NCBI GenBank assembly: GCA_028864885.1
Contig: JAGWLR010000013.1
Location: 1-49,885 of the forward strand
DNA length: 49,885 bases
Direction of reading: 5' to 3'
Source of the DNA: Burkholderiales bacterium
Lineage (GTDB): Bacteria; Pseudomonadota; Gammaproteobacteria; Burkholderiales; Burkholderiaceae_C
Below, piece by piece: positions 28,392 through 35,818 of the stretch. Numbering within the stretch: position 1 is the first letter of the stretch; every line of letters starts with the position of its first letter. Under the pieces are notes generated by a model. The model had not been told where the DNA came from and did no database searches. It worked only from the letters and a program-made list of their open reading frames with translations. A program made the position numbers and the translations under genes.

Positions 28392-30005
28392 TCAAAACGC
28401 CTGGCGCAGAACCAGATCCCAGTGCAACTTCTTCTTTGATGTGGTGTCGAATCCGCCGTCTTGTGCGGCTCGATCGGTTTTGATCAATGGCAGGGCCAGG
28501 TTCAGCGACAACTGCAAACCGTGCCCGCTTTCAGCTCGCCACCCCAAGCCGGTACTGGCCATATGCACATGCGCATGCTGAGAAGCCGCAGGCTCTTTGG
28601 TCAACAAGAAGCCACGGTCATAGAAAGCCAGTGCGGTGCTACGCCAGTCACCCCAAGGTGACCAAGGCGGTGTGATCAATTCAAAGCGGCTGGACCAGCC
28701 CATGTCACCCGCCTGCTCGTATTCGTAATAGCCGCGAATGGTGTCCATGCCCCCCAAGGCATATTGCTCGCCAGAAGCCAAGGGGCCAGAGGCGAGCTGG
28801 GCATCGCCCTTGGCATTGAGCTGCCACTTGCCAAACAAGGTGGTCTGCACACCTGCACCGGCCTTCCAGACCATGAAGTCGGGGCTGGAACCCGCCCGCT
28901 TGCATTCAAACTGATCCAGCTGGCCGCGGCCTTCGCAATCGACCTTGCGCCCGGCCATCGATTCGCTGGCCCCGGATACCGAGGTATTGGCTTGCCAAGT
29001 GGTTTGCGCCGACGCTTGGCCGTAGAGGTTGTAGCCCACCGACACCACGGGGTAACGCAGCGGTGGCTTGGCCGTGGTCACCCCACCGATGTCTTGATTG
29101 CGGTCGTGGTTGTCTTTGTAGTCCAGCCCGACGTACAGGCTGTGGCGCACAGGCCAGTTCAAGGCATCCAGCTGGCGCTGCCAACGCAGGCCGTAGAAGG
29201 TGCCGCGCGTCAACGTGGCGCCGCCCAGGCTGGTGTTGCTGGGGGTGTCGCTGCTGCTGTTGGTTACCGACATCGTGAGGTCATCGACCACAGACAGCGG
29301 CATGGCATAGATGAAGGTGAGCGTGTTGGCGTCAGACGGATGCGTGGGGGCGTATTGCCAACTCAAGGCCGCGGTATGCCCCTTTTGCCACAGGTTGGTG
29401 TAACTGAGCACCGATTCAATGCGGCCGCGATGGGTGTTGAACGATTGCTTGGAATTGGCTTCAACCGAGCCATGTACGGCGGGCTTGTCGTCGACCTTCA
29501 GTTCTACATTCAACTTGTCGGCTTGATCGCCTGCACCGATCAGCGGGGTGATTTGCACATCGCCCGATTGGGCTTTGCCCAGGTCGTCCTGCACTTGCGG
29601 AAAGTAAGGCGTTTGCCCCGGTGTCAGGCTGGGCACTTTGGCCTGAATGCCACTTGGCAGGTTGTACTGCGCACCGGTGACCTTTAGCCGGTCTACCTTG
29701 GCCTCGACCACCTCCAGGCGGATTTGGTCGTTCTGAATTTTTTGATCCGGCACACTGACCACGACGGACAGGTAACCGGCATCTTGGTAAAGCTTTTCTA
29801 AAGCGGCGCGTGCGGCTTCGATGTCTTTGAAGGTTTTGTCAGGCCCCAAATAGGGTTCCAAGGCTTTTTCAACCATGCTGGCGGGCAACACGGTGTTGCC
29901 CTGCACGATGTATTCGTAAACATTGAAATGAGGGGAAGGCTGAGGTGCTGCGAACGCAGACGCTGCCCACATTGAACATGCCAACAACCAAGCCGTTTTT
30001 TTCAT
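28392..30005 (-). CDS. Two-partner secretion outer-membrane transporter (TpsB, FhaC/ShlB family)
   Basis: A 537-residue Omp85-superfamily transporter that would export the adjacent TpsA through the outer membrane. It has a signal peptide (1-19, ending AFA). POTRA domains start at FNVYEYIVQGNTVLPASMVEKALEP, with GYLSVVVSVPDQ and IRLEVVEAKVDRLKV. A C-terminal FhaC-type barrel carries the conserved loop-6 motif IRGYYEYEQAGDMG and ends LVLRQAF with a terminal phenylalanine. It lacks a good Shine-Dalgarno before ATG 30005, and an 11-bp hairpin ends 18 bases upstream, so translation may be controlled. It is co-transcribed with tpsA. Confidence 0.94.
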   Translation of the reverse strand: MKKTAWLLACSMWAASAFAAPQPSPHFNVYEYIVQGNTVLPASMVEKALEPYLGPDKTFKDIEAARAALEKLYQDAGYLSVVVSVPDQKIQNDQIRLEVVEAKVDRLKVTGAQYNLPSGIQAKVPSLTPGQTPYFPQVQDDLGKAQSGDVQITPLIGAGDQADKLNVELKVDDKPAVHGSVEANSKQSFNTHRGRIESVLSYTNLWQKGHTAALSWQYAPTHPSDANTLTFIYAMPLSVVDDLTMSVTNSSSDTPSNTSLGGATLTRGTFYGLRWQRQLDALNWPVRHSLYVGLDYKDNHDRNQDIGGVTTAKPPLRYPVVSVGYNLYGQASAQTTWQANTSVSGASESMAGRKVDCEGRGQLDQFECKRAGSSPDFMVWKAGAGVQTTLFGKWQLNAKGDAQLASGPLASGEQYALGGMDTIRGYYEYEQAGDMGWSSRFELITPPWSPWGDWRSTALAFYDRGFLLTKEPAASQHAHVHMASTGLGWRAESGHGLQLSLNLALPLIKTDRAAQDGGFDTTSKKKLHWDLVLRQAF

Positions 30006-30023
30006 TTGCCGCTACACACAAAG

Positions 30024-30049
30024 AAACAGTCCCCAAGAGGGGACTGTTT
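30024..30049. terminator. Hairpin A in front of tpsB (11-bp stem)
   Basis: AAACAGTCCCC and GGGGACTGTTT pair perfectly around a four-base loop. In the minus direction it is followed by CTTTGTGTG, a weak U-tract. It may be the terminator of the upstream secreted-protein gene or a hairpin in the tpsB leader, since the tpsB ATG is only 18 bases further on. Confidence 0.6.
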
Positions 30050-30053
30050 GGAT

Positions 30054-30072
30054 CACCGGGAAGAGCCCGGTG
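30054..30072. repeat. Hairpin B in front of tpsB (7-bp stem)
   Basis: CACCGGG and CCCGGTG pair around a five-base loop. No T-run follows on either strand. It is the middle of three consecutive hairpins in the 117-base gap between two genes. Confidence 0.5.
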
Positions 30073-30082
30073 CTGATGATCC

Positions 30083-30108
30083 TGTCATCAGGCGACAGCC
30101 TGATGACA
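30083..30108. repeat. Hairpin C in front of tpsB (11-bp stem)
   Basis: TGTCATCAGGC and GCCTGATGACA form a perfect 11-bp stem with loop GACA, starting 14 bases past the stop of the upstream gene in the minus direction. It overlaps a Pho-box-like repeat oriented toward tpsB. It may be the upstream gene's terminator stem, a regulatory site, or both. Confidence 0.5.
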
Positions 30109-30109
30109 A
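30092..30109 (-). promoter_or_regulatory. Pho-box-like repeat upstream of tpsBA (weak)
   Basis: On the minus strand TTGTCAT-CAGG-CTGTCGC gives two heptamers with 11-bp periodicity. By eye it matches 13 of 18 positions of the Escherichia coli Pho box. A -10-like GATCAT follows 10 bases downstream (30081-30076). Because the same bases form hairpin C, the match may be incidental. Confidence 0.35.
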
Positions 30110-30122
30110 CTCAACCACCGGA

Positions 30123-31394
30123 TTAGCGGGTGATGTAAGGAGCGTTGGAGTTGCCGGTGCGGCCAAAGGTGGTTTCCACGCCGGTCAAGAAGATGCCAGG
30201 GCTGGAGGTACCAGGAGCCACAGCGCCTTGCAGAGCGGGGATGATTTCGTGGCATACACCGCCGGGGCAGTAAGCAGCCAGTTCATACACGTAGTCGTAA
30301 CGACCGCTCAGGGCAGTAGCCGTTTGCGAAGCACCAGCCACGCCTTCGGTAGCAGCCACTTCGTTGATACGAACGAAGCGATAGGTGTCAGAGCCACCGA
30401 TCGGGTTGTTCTCAAGCGACAGGGCGCCAAACTTGAAATCGGTGCTGTCGTTCAAGCAGTTCTTGACATCAGACGAACCGTTGTTCAGAACGGAAGCGTA
30501 ATGGGTCAGCGACTTGCCCGAAGGAATAATCGTTTCGGCACCACCCAGAGGGCCGGTAGCGTTGTACCCCAGGAAGTACAGCTGAGCCGACTGTTGCGTA
30601 CCCGAAGATTGGGGGCGCATGCAGTAGGTGATCTTGCTGACCGACGAACCTGGAACCAGATAGGCGCCACCGGAGGTCTTGGCTGCGTTGAAGTAGTCGT
30701 TGTTGATCAACGAACCCACTTGAGCGCGGCTCAGGCTGGGTTGGCAAGCGGGGGTGGTATCACCAGCAGCGCAGGTCGAAGCCACGATGTTGCCGCCAGC
30801 AGCCGTCTTTTGGTAGGCTTGCAAGGCGTTGTACAGGGTGCTGTTCACAGCGATGCCGAACACTTGGCTGAAACCAGAAACCTGGAAGTCAGCGGGGTTG
30901 TACTTGGTGGCATTGAAGATGGGGCCCTCCACGTCCAGGAAGCCACCATCAGACTTGCTGGTGTCAGCCAGGGTGGTGCCGCAGCTCTTCATTTGGCCAG
31001 CAGCCAGGAAGCTCAGGGACTCGGTGCCAGCAGCCAAGGCGGTGCAAGAACCCGAACCCACCAGGAAGCCGGTGGCGGTCGAGGTGGGGAAGGCCGAAGC
31101 GTTGGTCACAGCGCTTTCAGAGCCGCCACCGACGTTCACGCGCACTTCGTTTTCAGCGGTACCAGCGAAGTCGACCGAGCAGGTGCCGGTGAACTGGTTA
31201 CCCAGGCTGGAGGTAGAGGTGCTGGTCTTGTACAGGGTGAAGGTACCACCGGCGCTGGAGCACAGGTTAGCCAGGCCGCGGGCCACGTTGGTCGAGGACG
31301 CGGAAGAACCGGTCAGACGGGCCACGCCAGCAGCGTGGGCTTGCGCCACGCCGCACACGGCGACGGCAGCGATCATCAGCTTGGTCAATTTCAT
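30123..31394 (-). CDS. Secreted cysteine-rich protein with periplasmic-binding-protein-like features
   Basis: A 423-residue exported protein of uncertain family. The signal peptide is MKLTKLMIAAVAVCGVAQAHA. The mature start GVARLTGSSASSTNVARGL, the internal QVSGFSQVFGIAVNSTLYNALQAYQ and QPSLSRAQVGSLINNDYFN resemble phosphate-binding-like (PstS-type) solute-binding proteins, but I would not assign it firmly. The mature protein has ten cysteines, an even and unusually high number, suggesting several disulphides in the periplasm or outside the cell. The ATG at 31394 is chosen because AAGGA lies about 7 bases upstream and a signal peptide follows at once. It lies downstream of a PEP-CTERM gene, with a hairpin between. 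Confidence 0.65.
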   Translation of the reverse strand: MKLTKLMIAAVAVCGVAQAHAAGVARLTGSSASSTNVARGLANLCSSAGGTFTLYKTSTSTSSLGNQFTGTCSVDFAGTAENEVRVNVGGGSESAVTNASAFPTSTATGFLVGSGSCTALAAGTESLSFLAAGQMKSCGTTLADTSKSDGGFLDVEGPIFNATKYNPADFQVSGFSQVFGIAVNSTLYNALQAYQKTAAGGNIVASTCAAGDTTPACQPSLSRAQVGSLINNDYFNAAKTSGGAYLVPGSSVSKITYCMRPQSSGTQQSAQLYFLGYNATGPLGGAETIIPSGKSLTHYASVLNNGSSDVKNCLNDSTDFKFGALSLENNPIGGSDTYRFVRINEVAATEGVAGASQTATALSGRYDYVYELAAYCPGGVCHEIIPALQGAVAPGTSSPGIFLTGVETTFGRTGNSNAPYITR

Positions 31395-31431
31395 TGGGAT
31401 GTCCTTAGGTAATGCAAGGGTGGGAAGGATC

Positions 31432-31474
31432 AAAAAATTGGTCTACCAGAGGGCGCCCTGATGGCGCCCCCTTT
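31432..31474 (-). terminator. Hairpin terminator between PEP-CTERM gene and secreted-protein gene
   Basis: GGGCGCC and GGCGCCC (31451-31457 and 31463-31469) form a GC-rich stem extended by AG/CT pairs. In the minus direction a run of six T (31437-31432) follows after about a dozen bases. The distance makes this an imperfect terminator, perhaps partial read-through. Confidence 0.55.
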
Positions 31475-31482
31475 AAGCCAAA

Positions 31483-32355
31483 TTACTTGGCAGAGCGGCG
31501 GCGAGCCACAAAGCCAGCAGCAGCCAGGCCAACCAGGGCCAGGGCATAGGACTCAGGCTCGGGAACGGGAGCTGCGGTGGCCCAGGTCAAGGTGCCTGCA
31601 GATTGGTTCCAGGTGAAGGTACCGTTGTTGTTCAACAGGCCAGTGGTGTCAGCACCAGCGGTATGGGTCACACCCACTTGCTGCTCGGAACCGTCGCCCA
31701 AGGCCATCCAGAAATTGTTCTGAGCGCCAGTGGTGGTGGAAGCCCACTTCAGCTTGCTTACCCAGTTGGTGCCGAAGTTGGTGGATGCGGCCACAAAGTT
31801 GGGATCAGCAGAGTTAGCTGCATAGTAAGAGCCGTTGTCAACGGCGCTTGAAACACCGGAATTGGTCCAAGTGGCATTGGCCCGAACACTGCCTGCTGTC
31901 AGGCTGCTGACTTGCTGTGTCAATGCGCTAGCAGTGGGAGTACCCGTGGTCAGAATGCGCTGAGGAACGCTATTGGCATCGCCAGCGATCACAGCCCAGC
32001 GAGCGGGATCGTCGATATGAGCCAGGAACGGAGCCACCGCCGAGAAATCGTTGGTAGTTGCTTGGGTCACGCCGTTCACGGTGATGGTGTTGGCGTTGAA
32101 GTTCCAAACCACCTTGTTGCCTTCAGCGCCCAAGCCACCGACTTGCATAGGGTCAGCCGTGCTCACAAAGTCGTTCAGGTTCAAACCCAGATCCACAAAC
32201 ACGGAACCTGTACCGGGATTGACGTTACCGGGCATGACGGCATCGAAGGCAATGAACGCCAACGAGCTGTTGCCCGTGTACATGTCATCCAAAGAAGCGT
32301 GGGCGACGCCAGCGGTAGCCAGGGCCACGGCGGCAGCGATGTGTTGCAATTTCAT
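31483..32355 (-). CDS. PEP-CTERM sorting-domain protein
   Basis: A 290-residue exported protein. The signal peptide is MKLQHIAAAVALATAGVAHA, and the body is Asn/Thr/Ser/Ala-rich without a recognised domain. The C-terminus is a canonical PEP-CTERM anchor: VPEPESYALALVGLAAAGF (Pro-Glu-Pro, hydrophobic helix) then ARRRSAK. Such proteins are processed by an exosortase and delivered to the surface or exopolysaccharide in EPS-producing Gram-negatives. No exosortase gene is in the window. Shine-Dalgarno GGAG lies 8 bases before the ATG. Confidence 0.9.
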   Translation of the reverse strand: MKLQHIAAAVALATAGVAHASLDDMYTGNSSLAFIAFDAVMPGNVNPGTGSVFVDLGLNLNDFVSTADPMQVGGLGAEGNKVVWNFNANTITVNGVTQATTNDFSAVAPFLAHIDDPARWAVIAGDANSVPQRILTTGTPTASALTQQVSSLTAGSVRANATWTNSGVSSAVDNGSYYAANSADPNFVAASTNFGTNWVSKLKWASTTTGAQNNFWMALGDGSEQQVGVTHTAGADTTGLLNNNGTFTWNQSAGTLTWATAAPVPEPESYALALVGLAAAGFVARRRSAK

Positions 32356-32580
32356 TTACTTGCTCCGAAGAAGGAAGGTCAAAAATTTTTTGGGACTCCG
32401 AGCGGACTGCATCCCGAAGTGCTCCCAGTGTCGAAAACACGTATGACAAGCGTTGGGGGTGAACCCGAATCCGGCATGAGCCGTTTGGATGGCACACCTT
32501 GGGTGTCATCCGGCATGGCCCAAGGTGGCCACGGTGCGTGACGCAAGACGCGCCCATCGCGCATACCAACCGTGAGCCAA

Positions 32581-32685
32581 ACGGATCACTTCAGATGACA
32601 ATTCCGAGCCGATCCGTGTGATGCAGGCTCTACCCCCCTTGTCCGAGGGGGCTGAGTCAAAATGTGGGAACTCGTTGACTCAGCC
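32581..32685. repeat. Cluster of three inverted repeats
   Basis: Repeat 1: ACGGATC / GATCCGT (32581-32587, 32611-32617). Repeat 2: CCCCCT / AGGGGG (32634-32639, 32646-32651). Repeat 3: an 11-bp perfect pair GGCTGAGTCAA / TTGACTCAGCC (32650-32660, 32675-32685). None is followed by a T-run. Their role is unknown. Confidence 0.6.
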
Positions 32686-32870
32686 TTGCATCAAGGGCGC
32701 GCATGACACACCCTCACCGCCATCACGTCCCCACCTCGGCAACGTGGCATCGTCATCAACACCGCCACGGCCTTGTTGTTCATGCGGGGCAGTGAACACG
32801 ATCTGAATTTGCGCGGGGCATTCACTCACATGCCAGCCGACGCGCTGGTGTCAGCGGGGCTGGACTTGGA

Positions 32871-33011
32871 ATGCCGGACAGCCCCTCCGACGTCGAACGA
32901 TTCATTGCTTTGCACGGCCCCCTGCCGAAAGGCGTGGCCTTGCCCGATGCCCCATCTAAAAAACCGTTCACTGATCAAACCCTGAACTTATGGTTATACG
33001 GCCTGCCATGA
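32871..33011 (+). pseudogene. DUF2789-like gene relic
   Basis: A 46-codon frame reads MPDSPSDVERFIALHGPLPK, then GVALPDAP. This closely resembles the middle of DUF2789 proteins (LGLPDSPAxIERFIAxHxPLxxGVxLADAP). The usual N-terminal segment, with its conserved LFxQLG stretch, is not found in any upstream frame. The C-terminus after DAP diverges (SKKPFTDQTLNLWLYGLP) and runs into a terminator hairpin. I read it as a decayed gene. A very short functional protein cannot be excluded, but no clear ribosome binding site precedes the ATG. Confidence 0.55.
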
Positions 33012-33031
33012 ATAGCAGGCCTGTTTGTTTT
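33000..33031 (+). terminator. Rho-independent terminator after the DUF2789 relic
   Basis: GGCCTGC / GCAGGCC (33000-33006, 33015-33021) around an eight-base loop, followed by TGTTTGTTTT. It overlaps the last codons of the relic, which suggests an intact gene once ended here. Confidence 0.8.
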
Positions 33032-33063
33032 ACGCCCACACTTGCATCACTCTCATTGATCAC

Positions 33064-33081
33064 CTGTCATATGCAGGTCAT
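33064..33081 (+). promoter_or_regulatory. Pho-box-like repeat upstream of the alkaline phosphatase operon
   Basis: CTGTCAT-ATGC-AGGTCAT: two heptamers with 11-bp periodicity. It matches 14 of 18 positions of the Escherichia coli Pho box by eye and lies 43 bases before the first start codon of an operon that encodes an alkaline phosphatase. The -10 element is not obvious. PhoB control is inferred from the site plus the gene content. Confidence 0.6.
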
Positions 33082-33124
33082 CTGCTTCTAGGAAGGTTAA
33101 GGCCTCTCACCTGGAAGTATCAAC

Positions 33125-33709
33125 ATGAGACGTGATCTACGCACCTTGATCGGTGCTCTTGCGCTGACATCCCTGGGCCTGACTGCCATGGCAGCGTATG
33201 CCGGCGGCGAACAAGCCCACATCGCCATGCCCCCCGCACCCTACGCGGTAAAAGGCAAGATGACCCGTGCCCCACATGGCGTGACCGATTTGAAGTTCAA
33301 TGAACTTTTCAACATGCCGGTGGGCCCCAAGGGCCTGGAGCCAAGCGAGAAGCGAACGGGCCTGGAGGGCCAACGCGTCCGCATGGTGGGCTACGTGGCC
33401 AACGCCGAAGAGCCTAGTCCCGGCATGTTCATCCTGACCCCCATTCCCGTTGTGTTGGGCGATGAAGACGAGAAGCTCGTCGACGACCTTCCGCCCACCG
33501 CAGTCTTCGTGCACCTGAGCCCCGCATTCGCCAAAAAGACCACCCCCAACTTTGCCGGCCTGATCCAACTAACCGGACGACTCGAAGGGGGCGCTAAAGA
33601 AGAGGCCGACGGCCACGTGTCGACGACGCGGCTTTATCTGGATGACGCCGCCTCCAAAGCTTTAACCCGAATCACCACCTCAAAGAAGGTGGCCCATCAG
33701 CACCGCTGA
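33125..33709 (+). CDS. Exported protein of unknown function, first gene of the phosphatase operon
   Basis: A 194-residue exported protein with a signal peptide (about 1-26, ending AYAGG). The core LEGQRVRMVGYVANAEEPSPGMFILTPIPVVLGDEDEKLVDDLPPTAVFVHL and the later GLIQLTGRLEGG look like a small OB-fold beta-barrel, comparable in outline to DUF3299 proteins. This is a weak resemblance and no function is assigned. It ends in a His/Lys tail (KKVAHQHR). Shine-Dalgarno GGAAG lies about 8 bases upstream. A 41-base gap to the phosphatase gene and the shared Pho-box-like site suggest co-expression under phosphate limitation. Confidence 0.75.
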   Translation: MRRDLRTLIGALALTSLGLTAMAAYAGGEQAHIAMPPAPYAVKGKMTRAPHGVTDLKFNELFNMPVGPKGLEPSEKRTGLEGQRVRMVGYVANAEEPSPGMFILTPIPVVLGDEDEKLVDDLPPTAVFVHLSPAFAKKTTPNFAGLIQLTGRLEGGAKEEADGHVSTTRLYLDDAASKALTRITTSKKVAHQHR

Positions 33710-33750
33710 AAACAACCTGTTCAATCGTTCAATCCCTTTCAGGAGTTTCC

Positions 33751-35790
33751 ATGTCCCACGTTCGCTTTCAAACTCGTGCGGTATCGGCCGCCGTGTGGTC
33801 TGCTTTGGCCTTGATGGCTGGCGCCGCTGATGCAGCCCCAGTGATCTCTCGGCTGACCCCACCCAGCAACCCCATCACCGCCACCGCCACCACGTTGGCG
33901 CGCTTCCTGCCCGGCCAGCGCTTTGACCTGCAGGCCACCGTTCAGACCGACGGCACCAACAAGATCGCCAAGGTTGAGTTTGCTGTGGATGGCACCCAAG
34001 TGGCCACCCTCACCAATGACCTGACCAGCACCGACCAATTCAGCGGCAAGACCAGCTTGGTCAAGAATGGTCTGGTGGCCGGCCTGGCCCCTAACAGCGT
34101 GGTGGCTTCGCTTCGCGCCTATTCGAACACCCATGCAGGCGTGCACACCCTGACCGTGACCGCCACCGATGAGGCCGGCGGCGTGAGCACCCGCACCGGC
34201 AACTTTGAGGTGGTGAGCCTGGTGACCAACGGCGGCCGCCCGGCCAAGAACGTCATCATCATGTTGGGTGACGGCATGGGCGCCGCCCACCGCACTGCCG
34301 CCCGCGTGATGGCCAAGGGCTATCTGCAAGGCAAGGCACAAGACCGCCTGGCGATGGACACCTTCCCCAACACCGCCATGGTGATGACGGCCTCGCTGAA
34401 CTCAATCGTGACCGACTCGGCTCCTGGCATGGCCAATTATGTGACGGGCAACAAGGCCAACAACAACCAGGAAGGCGTGTTCCCCGACGACACCACCGCC
34501 AAGTTTGACAACCCCCGTGTCGAATACCTGTCTGAGTTCCTGCACCGCACCAAGGGCACCTCGACCGGCATCGTCACCACCGCCGACATCTTCGATGCCA
34601 CCCCTGCCGCCAACGCGGTGCACACGCAAGACCGCGGTGCTGGCTCGGGCATCATCGACCAATATCTGGATGACCGCAACGCCACCGGCCTGAGCGTGTT
34701 GATGGGCGGCGGCCGCAAGTGGTTCCTGCCTGCCACCACCTCGGGCTCGGCTCGCTCTTCCAGCAGCGACTATGTGCTCAACAGCGACATCACCACCGGC
34801 TGGGGCGTCTCGGCAGGCGCGATCGACACCAACCGCGATGTGATCGCTGACTTCCAGTCGGCGGGCTTCACCTACGCACCAGACAAGACCACCCTGGACA
34901 GCGCCGGCACCCCCGATAAGCTGCTGGGCTTGTTCGCCCTGGGCAACATGAACGTGGCGTTTGACAAGCTCAATGGCCGTCGTGGCGCATCGAGCGTGAC
35001 CGCCGACTATGGCTTCCCTGACCAGCCGATGTTGCCAGAGATGACCGACAAGGCCTTGCAAGTGCTGAGCAAGAACCGCAACGGCTTCTTCCTGATGGTT
35101 GAAGGCGCATCGATCGACAAGCAAGCCCACTTGATGGACAGCGATCGCTGGATTGTCGAAACCATCGAGTTCGACAAGGCCATCGAGAAGGCCAAGGAAT
35201 TTGCTGAATCGCACCCCGACACGATCGTGATCGTGACGGCTGACCACGAGTGCGCTGGCGCCGCCATCATCGGTGCATCAGTGAAGACCGCCCAGCAATT
35301 GAAGGATCTGGCATCTGGCGCCACCAGCGGCACCCCCGATGCCAACACCGTGGTGGGCACCTATGACGCTGCCAAGTTCCCAGCCTACACCGTGGCGGCG
35401 GACGGCTACCCCTTGACCACCGACATCGACTACAAAATGTTGATTGGTTACGGCGCCAACGCCGACCGCTACGAAACCTGGTTGAGCAGCGCCTATCCGG
35501 TGGCAGACAGCTCCCATCCGTTCTACAAATCGGCTCCGGTGTCGACCAATTCGCCTAGCACCGTGTTCAACCGCAACAACCGCGCGGCTTCGTACAGCAC
35601 CAACACCTACACCAACAGCTACCTGATCACCGGTCAGGTGCCGGGCGGTGGCGGCAACCAAGCTGCGCACACCGGATCCGACATTCCCCTGTCGGCCTTT
35701 GGGCGCGGTTCGTCCCAGTTCGCCGGTGTGATCGACAACACCGACGTCTTCTTCAAGCTTGCCCAGATCGCCGTTGGCGGCAGCAAGTAA
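33751..35790 (+). CDS. Alkaline phosphatase (PhoA family) with N-terminal Ig-like domain
   Basis: A 679-residue exported alkaline phosphatase that releases phosphate from organic esters. The signal peptide ends ADA at about 28. Residues 30-155 form a beta-rich Ig-like or carbohydrate-binding-like domain (KVEFAVDGTQVATLTND, HTLTVTATDEAGGVSTRTG) that plain PhoA lacks. The catalytic domain shows NVIIMLGDGMG (metal ligand D174), TDSAPGMANYVTG (nucleophile S223), MVEGASIDKQAH (E451, D456, H460), VTADHE (D498, H499) and a late AAHTGSDIPLSAFG supplying another zinc ligand. Shine-Dalgarno AGGAG lies 6 bases before the ATG. Being large and multi-domain, it is a plausible type II secretion substrate. 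Confidence 0.93.
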   Translation: MSHVRFQTRAVSAAVWSALALMAGAADAAPVISRLTPPSNPITATATTLARFLPGQRFDLQATVQTDGTNKIAKVEFAVDGTQVATLTNDLTSTDQFSGKTSLVKNGLVAGLAPNSVVASLRAYSNTHAGVHTLTVTATDEAGGVSTRTGNFEVVSLVTNGGRPAKNVIIMLGDGMGAAHRTAARVMAKGYLQGKAQDRLAMDTFPNTAMVMTASLNSIVTDSAPGMANYVTGNKANNNQEGVFPDDTTAKFDNPRVEYLSEFLHRTKGTSTGIVTTADIFDATPAANAVHTQDRGAGSGIIDQYLDDRNATGLSVLMGGGRKWFLPATTSGSARSSSSDYVLNSDITTGWGVSAGAIDTNRDVIADFQSAGFTYAPDKTTLDSAGTPDKLLGLFALGNMNVAFDKLNGRRGASSVTADYGFPDQPMLPEMTDKALQVLSKNRNGFFLMVEGASIDKQAHLMDSDRWIVETIEFDKAIEKAKEFAESHPDTIVIVTADHECAGAAIIGASVKTAQQLKDLASGATSGTPDANTVVGTYDAAKFPAYTVAADGYPLTTDIDYKMLIGYGANADRYETWLSSAYPVADSSHPFYKSAPVSTNSPSTVFNRNNRAASYSTNTYTNSYLITGQVPGGGGNQAAHTGSDIPLSAFGRGSSQFAGVIDNTDVFFKLAQIAVGGSK

Positions 35791-35818
35791 GTGAACACGG
35801 TCTGATTGGAGAAACAAG

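Larger units (their letters stand above)
32356..33124. other. 769-base intergenic region with inverted repeats and a gene relic
   Basis: This is the only long stretch without an intact gene. It holds the divergent promoters of the PEP-CTERM gene (left) and the phosphatase operon (right), three inverted repeats at 32581-32685, a 30-codon His-rich open frame at 32703-32795, a DUF2789-like relic with its own terminator near 32871-33031, and a Pho-box-like repeat at 33064-33081. No tRNA or mobile element is seen. Confidence 0.7.

Noticed and set aside
17493-30005. Contact-dependent inhibition (CdiB/CdiA) system
   Set aside because: No VENN or similar boundary, no toxin domain and no small immunity gene after tpsA; the tail is an HMW-like cysteine anchor followed by a terminator.
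32356-32600. Sigma-54 promoter (GG-N10-GC) for the PEP-CTERM gene, as seen with PrsR-controlled PEP-CTERM genes
   Set aside because: Candidates such as TGGCACACCTTGG lack the GC element at the right distance, and none is properly oriented.
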